A stretch of 56,843 nucleotides of DNA from JANQKX01 sp039028695 (GTDB lineage: Bacteria > Pseudomonadota > Alphaproteobacteria > Kiloniellales > Kiloniellaceae). This document shows, one piece after another, positions 51,289-56,843 of this stretch. Each line of letters opens with the position of its first letter. Within the stretch, counting starts at the first letter, position 1. The DNA lies in NCBI GenBank assembly GCA_039028695.1, contig JBCCHN010000019.1, forward strand, positions 1-56,843, in the 5' to 3' direction. A program made the translations under genes and the position numbers. Below the pieces are notes generated by a model. That model worked only from the letters and a program-made list of their open reading frames with translations, was not told the DNA's origin and did not search any database.

Positions 51289-51696
51289 ATGAGCGCACAT
51301 GCGGCCCTCTTGTTTGCGAATGAAAGCTTCTATCAAGCTTTCTTGGACCGAGACATGGCATTGATGGAAGCGCTTTGGGCGCACAGCGCCGGGGTTTCCT
51401 GTATCCATCCGGGCTGGCCGGTGTTGTCCGACCGGTGCGAGGTAATGAAAAGCTGGTCTGAGATCTTGGCCAACCCACAAGCGCCCAAAATAAAGTGCCG
51501 CGCGCCCTTAGCCCACCAAATGGGTGAGATCGGCTATGTGGTTTGCTATGAGGAAATCGCCAATACGCTCCTTGTCGCCACCAATGTATTTGTCCGTGAA
51601 GACCAACAGTGGCGCATCAGTCACCATCAAGCGGGCCCTTGCCAAAGGTGGCCCGATGACCTGCCTGAATGCGAGCCGCTCCCGCAGGTTCAATAA
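51289..51696 (+). CDS. NTF2-like/SnoaL-type small protein
   Basis: 135 residues. Single cone-fold domain of the DUF4440/SnoaL_3 kind: NESFYQAFLDRDMALMEALWA, HPGWPVLSDRCEVMKSW and a C-terminal TNVFVREDQQWRISHHQAGP. Such proteins are enzymes or ligand binders with no common function. The HP-x-W pattern is typical of a bacterial subgroup with widespread housekeeping distribution. Transcribed alone; the 200 bases upstream are AT-rich. Confidence 0.82.
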   Translation: MSAHAALLFANESFYQAFLDRDMALMEALWAHSAGVSCIHPGWPVLSDRCEVMKSWSEILANPQAPKIKCRAPLAHQMGEIGYVVCYEEIANTLLVATNVFVREDQQWRISHHQAGPCQRWPDDLPECEPLPQVQ

Positions 51697-51877
51697 AGGC
51701 TGCCTGTTCAAAAGGGACAATCCATCCGCTAGACAGCCCAGCCCATAAAAAGCGATTAGATCAAATGGTGCATGGCGCCCAAAACCACCATGCATCGCAT
51801 AGATCAGCTGTTCGCAAGTCTAACCTTCGGCTTGCTCCACGCAAGCCGTGCGGCGTGAGAAACTCGATCCGGCGGAT

Positions 51878-52375
51878 CTAGATGAGGTCTACCTGATCTG
51901 CCATGGGACCCTTTTGCCCCATACGGACTTGCAGGCGAACCCTCTGATCACTCGCCAAGCTCCCAATGCCCGATTTTTCCAAAATTCGGGCAGACACAAA
52001 CACGTCTTTGCCGCCATCGTCAGGGGTGACAAATCCAAATCCTTTTTCTGCGTTAAAGAATTTGACTGTACCCTCGGTAGTCTCGCTGGCGCCAAAATCC
52101 TCGCTGACCGGGGCCTCGGGCACCGATTCAACGCGATGGATCTCGGCAACCTGAGGGCCTTTCCGCCCAGCGCAAAGATCACAAACGATGGTTGTTCCCT
52201 CTATCAAGTCCCGATTGCCGGACTGCTCGACAACCGACACATGCAGAAAAGCATCGGGCGATCCGTCGCTTAACTGCACAAATCCAAATCCTTTTGTGGA
52301 ATTGAACCACTTGACCACGGCAGTGACCTCGCGGTGAGTAATCTCCGCCCGCTCGGAATTGCGATGGTTCATCAT
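51878..52375 (-). CDS. Double cold-shock-domain protein
   Basis: 165 residues with two cold-shock OB folds. The first (about 18-85) has VVKWFNSTKGFGFVQL and DAFLHVSVVEQSG; the second (about 100-165) has TVKFFNAEKGFGFVTP and DVFVSARILEKSG, each keeping RNP1 and RNP2 aromatic residues. This two-domain architecture is common in alphaproteobacteria; it binds single-stranded RNA or DNA. The long upstream gap could provide a structured leader, as is usual for cold-shock genes. Confidence 0.93.
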   Translation of the reverse strand: MMNHRNSERAEITHREVTAVVKWFNSTKGFGFVQLSDGSPDAFLHVSVVEQSGNRDLIEGTTIVCDLCAGRKGPQVAEIHRVESVPEAPVSEDFGASETTEGTVKFFNAEKGFGFVTPDDGGKDVFVSARILEKSGIGSLASDQRVRLQVRMGQKGPMADQVDLI

Positions 52376-52968
52376 TACACTTATACTCCACTAAGGTCCG
52401 GTTCCATGCCTAACAGTAATCTCGATCGACCGCTTAGAACGTTTTTATAGGTGGATTTTGTCTACCGATTAGCGCGCCCAATATTCATGATATTTCAGTT
52501 CAGATCTGGCCCCGGATATACTTTTGTTACCGCCAGCGACAAGCTCATTATTGTGTAGACGGGATTTGGTGTTAGATTCCCGTGGGATAGCGACACCTTC
52601 TCCTGAAACTTTTTTGCCTCACCTCTGACTATGGCCAAATTTTTGGCCGACGAGCCTCTATTTAAGCGAACATTTTGCAAGAGGGCCATAGAAAAGCGTA
52701 AATAATTCAGAATCTTTTCCCTTGGCTAAAATTTCAATTGGCGAGAATTACTGCTTATAATTGCCCAAGCTGGCCTAATGGTTAGGCCGGCGATTAAGGC
52801 TTGATTGTGCCCTAGCCGTGGGCCCTGTTATCGAATGGTCGCCACAGGGCTTTAAAAATTTTTGACGCCTGGTGTTCAGGGTTCTTGCCAAGCGGCTATC
52901 CATGGGTATCATGCCGGCCCGCGGCTAAGGGTGGTTTTGTGATCGGACCATTGATGCCGCGGCGAAAT
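52376..52968. other. 593-base intergenic region with several hairpins
   Basis: No protein gene is supported. Perfect stems occur in series: ACGGGA/TCCCGT (52559-52583), GGCCAAA-tt-TTTGGCC (52633-52648), GGCCTAA-tgg-TTAGGCC (52772-52788) and GCCCTGT/ACAGGGC (52822-52850), the last followed by TTTAAAAATTTTT. A small RNA, or the cold-shock gene leader plus the tRNA promoter, could account for it. Confidence 0.45.
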
Positions 52969-53055
52969 GCGGGTGTGGCGGAATTGGTAGACGCGCCAGA
53001 CTCAAAATCTGGTTCCCGTAAGGGAGTGGGGGTTCGATTCCCTCCACCCGCACCA
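52969..53055 (+). tRNA. tRNA-Leu (anticodon CAA)
   Basis: 87 bases including encoded CCA. Acceptor GCGGGTG pairs with CACCCGC, discriminator A. The anticodon stem CCAGA/TCTGG encloses loop CTCAAAA, giving anticodon CAA (reads UUG). A long variable arm (class II) and GGTTCGATTCC T-loop are present. A short peptide frame translated across it is spurious. Confidence 0.97.
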
Positions 53056-53096
53056 AATCATGATTAATTGCCAAAATATGTCGGTGCCTCGACCCT

Positions 53097-54203
53097 TCAG
53101 CTTGGCAGCGACAGTGCCTGCGCGATCTTTTGCTGAAAGTGGAAAACCGCGTGTTCGCTGACGTCGCTTTGGTCCGGGTCCAAGATCAGGTGGCCCCGCT
53201 GATACCCCTTGCTGTGTAGGCCTTTTTGTACGCTCTCGCAAATGGGCACGTCTTCGATGCGAACCTGGTGCACGAAATCGACCACGGCCTGCTGTTCGGC
53301 GGTTGGTTCGGCCGACGGAAAGTACCATTCCATGGCGTGGTGGGTTTCTTCCGGTCCCACGGGAACGTGGTGAAAGACGGTCAGATTGTGGCCGGGATAA
53401 ACCTCGATCACCGTGTTGGGCCAAATGTAAAAGCTGCGAAATTCGTCGGGCTGAGGCAACGCATCCCGTTCGATATGATAGCCCATGTCATCGCCCTTAT
53501 CCCGGCTGCGATGGACATGATAGTTGTCCAAACACTCGATTTTGTAAGTGCCAAGATCCAACGCGTTCTGGGTTAAGGTGGGGTGTTGGCCCGGGCAGTG
53601 GTAACACTCCGCAAAGTTCTCGATCGAGTTTTTCCAGTTGGCCTTGAGAGGAATGAAATAGCGGTTGCTGGTCTGAAGCTGTTCTGCCTCGGGTGCAAAG
53701 GCGCGCATTTCCGCTTCCAGTCCAGGAGTTTGCTCGGCGAGAGATGGGGCCTTGTCGTCCAGATTGACAAACAAAAACCCGCAGAGGCTTTCCAGTCGGA
53801 CAGCTTTGAGCCGTACCGAGTTCCTATCAAAGCTCGGGATGTGTTCCGTGCCCCGGGCTACGCAGAGACTGCCGTCTTGTTGATAACACCAAGCATGATA
53901 GGGGCAGGTGATGAGCTTAGATAGGCTGCCCTCGCCTTCCAGCAAGCGGTGGGCCCGGTGCTGGCAGACATTAAAGAAGGCGCGCAGCTCTCCGGCTGTA
54001 TCGCGCAGCACAAACACCGATTGATCGCCAATGTCCCGCACCAAATACTGTGACGGCTGGGACAGCAAACTCACATGGCCCACGTACTGCCAGGTGCGAT
54101 AAAAGATCTGTTCCTTTTCCGCTTCATAAACCGCCGGATCGTAGTAATAGCGACCCGGTAGAGTCATGGGGGTCGCACCGTTAGTCTGGTGGGCATCGGT
54201 CAT
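53097..54203 (-). CDS. Rieske oxygenase of the quaternary-ammonium type (choline/glycine betaine/carnitine oxygenase-like)
   Basis: 368 residues from the ATG at 54203 (the frame continues to a TTG at 54245). The Rieske cluster is Cys80-x-His82 (NVCQHRAH) and Cys100-x2-His103 (CPYHAW). Mononuclear iron ligands His202 and His207 lie in FAECYHCPGQH, with Glu199 at the inter-domain bridging position, as in carnitine oxygenase CntA, where most ring-hydroxylating dioxygenases have Asp. The C-terminal ESVQKGLHSKGY block is also shared with CntA. Likely oxidises choline, glycine betaine, carnitine or a related betaine. A reductase partner is not in the window. Confidence 0.82.
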   Translation of the reverse strand: MTDAHQTNGATPMTLPGRYYYDPAVYEAEKEQIFYRTWQYVGHVSLLSQPSQYLVRDIGDQSVFVLRDTAGELRAFFNVCQHRAHRLLEGEGSLSKLITCPYHAWCYQQDGSLCVARGTEHIPSFDRNSVRLKAVRLESLCGFLFVNLDDKAPSLAEQTPGLEAEMRAFAPEAEQLQTSNRYFIPLKANWKNSIENFAECYHCPGQHPTLTQNALDLGTYKIECLDNYHVHRSRDKGDDMGYHIERDALPQPDEFRSFYIWPNTVIEVYPGHNLTVFHHVPVGPEETHHAMEWYFPSAEPTAEQQAVVDFVHQVRIEDVPICESVQKGLHSKGYQRGHLILDPDQSDVSEHAVFHFQQKIAQALSLPS

Positions 54204-54319
54204 TGGTTCGCTTAATCCTTTAGTCTGCGGCACTGCGCAGCCCAAGTGTGCCTTTAAGTGGGGATAGAATTCAACTCCCCCTCTAAATCCTTACGAGATT
54301 AGGCAACCCTTGGACAGGG

Positions 54320-55978
54320 TCAGGTGATCACGGTCGGCGCGCTGCGGCCTGTACGTTCGTGCAACCCGGCGATAGCATTGGCCGCTTCGACCAAGGGGCC
54401 GAGGCGCTCTTGCGTATCCAAATGATGACGGGTAGCGTCCGGCTCATAATCCTCGATATAGACTCGGATGGTCGCGCCCGCTGTACCGGTGCCGGATAGG
54501 CGGTAGACAACACGGCCCTGGCCTTCGAAAAAAACCCGCAGGCCTTGATGTTCGGTCACTGATCCGTCAACAGAATCGTGGTAGGAAAAGTTGTCCGCGT
54601 TGGTGATTTTTCGCCCAGCCACGCTGGTGCCGGGCAGAGCGGGCAGCTTCTCGCGCAGATTGGACATGAGCTCGTCCGCGGCCGCGCTCTCGACGCCCTC
54701 ATAGTCATGGCGCGTATAAAAGTCTCGGCCATAGGTTTGCCAATGGTCGCGAACGATCTGCTCGACCGATTGTCCGCGCGCCGCGACAATGTTGAGCCAG
54801 AAAAGCACCGCCCAAAGGCCGTCTTTTTCGCGCACGTGGTCGGATCCGGTGCCGGCGCTTTCCTCACCGCAGAGGCTGATTTTGCCGCTGTCTAGCAGGT
54901 TACCGAAGAACTTCCAGCCGGTCGGCGTTTCAAAACAGGCCACGCCGAGCTCTTTCGCTACCCGATCAAGAGCTTGGCTTGTGGGCATGGAGCGGGCGAC
55001 GCCAACTGGGCCGTCCTTATAAGCGGGCACCAAATGGGCATTGGCCGCCAAAACCGCTAGGCTGTCGCTGGGGGTCACATAAAAATCCCGTCCCATAACC
55101 ATGTTGCGGTCGCCGTCACCATCCGAGGCAGCGCCGAAAAGGGGGCCGTTTTTAGCAGTCATACGGGCCAGCAAGTCTTTGGCATGCACCAAGTTGGGGT
55201 CCGGGTGGCCGCCTCCGAAATCGGGCAGGGGATCCGCGTTGATGATGTCCCCCAAGGGCGCACCCAGGCGCTGGCCCAAAATCTCCCGCGCATAGGGGCC
55301 GGTGACTGCATGCAGAGCATCGAAGCAGAGGGAAAAGTCGGGGGCAGCGATCAGTTTGGCGATTAGGTCGAAATCGAAGAGGGACGCCATAAGATCCGCG
55401 TAATCGGCGATGGGATCAAAGATCGTGACCTTCATGGGGCCGATCGTGCTGTCCCCCAAACGATCCAAGTCGATATGGGGGCCCTCCATGGTGTGATAGG
55501 CGGTCAGCTCTTTGCTGCGCTCAAATATCGCCTCGGTGATGGACTCCGGTGCAGGGCCCCCGTTGCTGTGATTAAACTTGACGCCGAAGTCGCCGTCGGG
55601 ACCACCGGGATTGTGGCTGGCGGAGAAGATTACGCCGCCCGCCGCCTTGTACTTGCGGATGACGCAACTTGCCGCGGGCGTGGAAAGGATGCCGCCGCGC
55701 CCCACCATCGCGTGCGCGACACCGTTGGCCGCCGCCATTTTCAGGGAAGTCTGGATGGCATGATCGTTATAAAAACGCCCATCGCCGCCCATGATGAGGG
55801 TGCGACCGGAAAGTTCGGGCAGGCTGTCAAAAAGGGATTGCAGGAAGTTTTCTAGGTAATGGCGCTCCTGAAAGCGGCGCACGTTTTTGCGCAAACCCGA
55901 GGTGCCCGGCCGCTGATCGTCAAAGGGCTGGGTCGGTGTTGTGATGGCTGTCTCGAGGGTCCTCTGGCTTTGCCCCAT
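54320..55978 (-). CDS. pgm: Alpha-D-glucose phosphate-specific phosphoglucomutase
   Basis: 552 residues from the ATG at 55978, which has GGGAGG seven bases upstream (an in-frame ATG-less extension runs to 56020). Features: N-terminal GTSGLRKNV, active-site Ser in FSASHNPGG, metal loop DGDGDRNM, sugar loop CGEESAGTGSDH and the C-terminal phosphate-binding RLSGTG. Interconverts glucose-1- and glucose-6-phosphate, linking glycogen/polysaccharide synthesis to glycolysis. Confidence 0.96.
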   Translation of the reverse strand: MGQSQRTLETAITTPTQPFDDQRPGTSGLRKNVRRFQERHYLENFLQSLFDSLPELSGRTLIMGGDGRFYNDHAIQTSLKMAAANGVAHAMVGRGGILSTPAASCVIRKYKAAGGVIFSASHNPGGPDGDFGVKFNHSNGGPAPESITEAIFERSKELTAYHTMEGPHIDLDRLGDSTIGPMKVTIFDPIADYADLMASLFDFDLIAKLIAAPDFSLCFDALHAVTGPYAREILGQRLGAPLGDIINADPLPDFGGGHPDPNLVHAKDLLARMTAKNGPLFGAASDGDGDRNMVMGRDFYVTPSDSLAVLAANAHLVPAYKDGPVGVARSMPTSQALDRVAKELGVACFETPTGWKFFGNLLDSGKISLCGEESAGTGSDHVREKDGLWAVLFWLNIVAARGQSVEQIVRDHWQTYGRDFYTRHDYEGVESAAADELMSNLREKLPALPGTSVAGRKITNADNFSYHDSVDGSVTEHQGLRVFFEGQGRVVYRLSGTGTAGATIRVYIEDYEPDATRHHLDTQERLGPLVEAANAIAGLHERTGRSAPTVIT

Positions 55979-56517
55979 CTGTTTTCCTCCCGATGGCATC
56001 GGCTGGGTCGGTGGCGCCACCTTTTATCTGGATGGCATGTCTAGAGCCGACTTAAACATCTCTTTCCTGAGTCGGATCAACGGGACACTAAAGCCCCAAT
56101 TTTAAAAAGCCATTGAAGGAAAATTCCTTAAAACGGGTTATTGTCAAAGCATGATGATCTTTAGATGCTAAATTTGGCAAAAAGCAACACAAAACAACAA
56201 AAAACCTCTACCGAAATCCAAATTACTGCTCTAAATAAGGCATCTGGATAAAGCCTCTTCGCTCCCTTTGGGAGGTGCGGTAAAAGAACGGCCTGTTGAT
56301 AAAATTCACATGAGTTGAACCAAATCCAAATTCGTATTGGACTTGAAATCGGATTTGATCCAAATCGGGTTTAAATGGGGTTTGACGATAGTTTTTGCGG
56401 TGTTTTTGTGTTGATTGAGGTCACTTGTGGCCCAGGTGTCGCAATTGGCCGCGTCCGGTTCGTAGGCATAAAGTCCTCGGATCGGGAATTAAATGAGAGT
56501 GGGGGAAGGAAAGGACC
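55979..56517 (+). promoter_or_regulatory. Divergent control region of pgm and the aldehyde dehydrogenase, with CAAATCC repeats
   Basis: No gene is seen. AAATCCAAATT occurs twice (56214-56224 and 56322-56332). TCCAA-N7-TTGGA (56325-56341) and GATTTG-ATC-CAAATC (56352-56366) are inverted repeats of the same core. They lie 150-300 bases before the aldehyde dehydrogenase start and look like tandem operators. A further stem CTCCC-ttt-GGGAG lies near 56260-56275. Confidence 0.45.
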
Positions 56518-56843
56518 ATGGCTTCATCGACATTGCGCGTCGTCTCACCAGTGGACGGCTCCACCTATGTGGAGCGTGAATTGGCTTCCGGGCAACAGAT
56601 TGAAAACGCTCTGGCCAAGGCCGCGCGGGCCCAAAAAGCATGGCAGGGGACACCTCTGGACCAGCGCGCGGCCATCTGCTCGGCGGCAGTGGATGCCTTT
56701 GTTGCGCAATCGGAGACCCACGTGGATGAGCTGGCCTGGCAAATGGGCCGCCCGGTTCGGTTCGGAAAGGGCGAGGTCGGCGGCTTTACTGAGCGCTCGC
56801 GTTACATGATCGACATCGCCTCTCAAGCTTTGGCGCCCATCGA
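56518..56843 (+). CDS. Aldehyde dehydrogenase family protein (N-terminal part)
   Basis: The first 108 residues of a gene cut by the right edge. The N-terminus VVSPVDGSTYVERELAS and the helix QIENALAKAARAQKAWQGTPLDQRA are those of NAD(P)-dependent aldehyde dehydrogenases; ELAWQMGRPVRFGKGEVGGF follows. The catalytic Cys lies outside the window. ATG at 56518 preceded by GGAAAGGACC. A substrate such as betaine aldehyde would fit the nearby Rieske oxygenase, but this is inference. Confidence 0.85.
   Translation, partial: MASSTLRVVSPVDGSTYVERELASGQQIENALAKAARAQKAWQGTPLDQRAAICSAAVDAFVAQSETHVDELAWQMGRPVRFGKGEVGGFTERSRYMIDIASQALAPI

Noticed and set aside
52495..52689. 64-codon minus-strand frame in the gap before tRNA-Leu
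   Set aside because: No ribosome site or domain, and the DNA is dominated by hairpins; more likely untranslated.
52885..53067. Short peptide frame ending VAELVDAPDSKSG...
   Set aside because: It is the translation of tRNA-Leu, a well-known false protein call.

Overview
The window looks like a chromosomal segment of an alphaproteobacterium, probably of the Rhodospirillales/Kiloniellales type. This is inferred from gene content: a CpdR-type single-domain response regulator, three perfect CtrA boxes (TTAA-N7-TTAA), the alphaproteobacterial TIGR02302/DUF4175 membrane protein, an argH-lipoprotein-lysA operon, ftsEX beside a zinc-ribbon (MJ0042/DUF3426) gene, Coq7, and a complete set of signature genes for the ethylmalonyl-CoA (EMC) pathway. 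GC content looks moderately high through the housekeeping genes, with visibly AT-richer stretches near 5.4-7.1 kb and 29.4-31.5 kb. I see no IS element, prophage, CRISPR array or rRNA.

Layout. 0-5.3 kb: a phytanoyl-CoA dioxygenase-like gene, the minus-strand operon ftsE-ftsX-ydcF-like-plsC, and a divergent zinc-ribbon protein. 5.4-7.1 kb: an AT-rich insert of four orphan ORFs. 7.3-17 kb: a lipoprotein, cpdR, TIGR02302, lysA-lptM-argH, a TlpA-like thioredoxin and a PAS histidine kinase. Both cpdR and the kinase have an upstream CtrA box. 17-23.7 kb: an ACT-domain/Nudix pair, a GlxA-like regulator with a second DJ-1 protein, a GltS-type glutamate symporter, a DsbA-fold isomerase-like protein and an unassigned permease. 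23.8-28.3 kb: a class III adenylate cyclase with TPRs, then a LysR regulator divergent from two overlapping oxygenase genes. These last two match the TmpA/TmpB pair that converts 2-trimethylaminoethylphosphonate to glycine betaine and phosphate. 28.3-31.5 kb: an MDR oxidoreductase and a GMC oxidoreductase preceded by a tiny Tat-signal ORF.

31.5-42.5 kb is the metabolic core. Ethylmalonyl-CoA mutase (ecm) diverges from crotonyl-CoA carboxylase/reductase (ccr) and methylsuccinyl-CoA dehydrogenase (mcd). These are followed by a SABATH-type methyltransferase, two small proteins (one HIG1-like), a PduO-type cobalamin adenosyltransferase, both ETF subunits and 3-hydroxybutyryl-CoA dehydrogenase. 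Together they supply the EMC pathway from acetoacetyl-CoA, the adenosylcobalamin Ecm needs, and the electron acceptor Mcd needs.

42.5-56.8 kb: a glutamine-synthetase-like enzyme, a CtrA-box small gene with a chalcone-isomerase-like protein, a HAD hydrolase, gluQ, a 3-methyladenine glycosylase, an esterase, a peroxiredoxin-like protein, an HNH protein, dsbB-coq7, a YqaA/DedA protein, a double cold-shock protein, tRNA-Leu(CAA), a quaternary-amine-type Rieske oxygenase, phosphoglucomutase and the start of an aldehyde dehydrogenase.

The most informative observations are the probable TmpAB locus, the three CtrA boxes (one containing a GANTC site), the SABATH methyltransferase inside the EMC cluster, the AT-rich orphan island, a long hairpin just upstream of the ACT-Nudix start, and a structured 590-base intergenic region before tRNA-Leu. 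All calls come from reading sequence and motifs; no database search was run.
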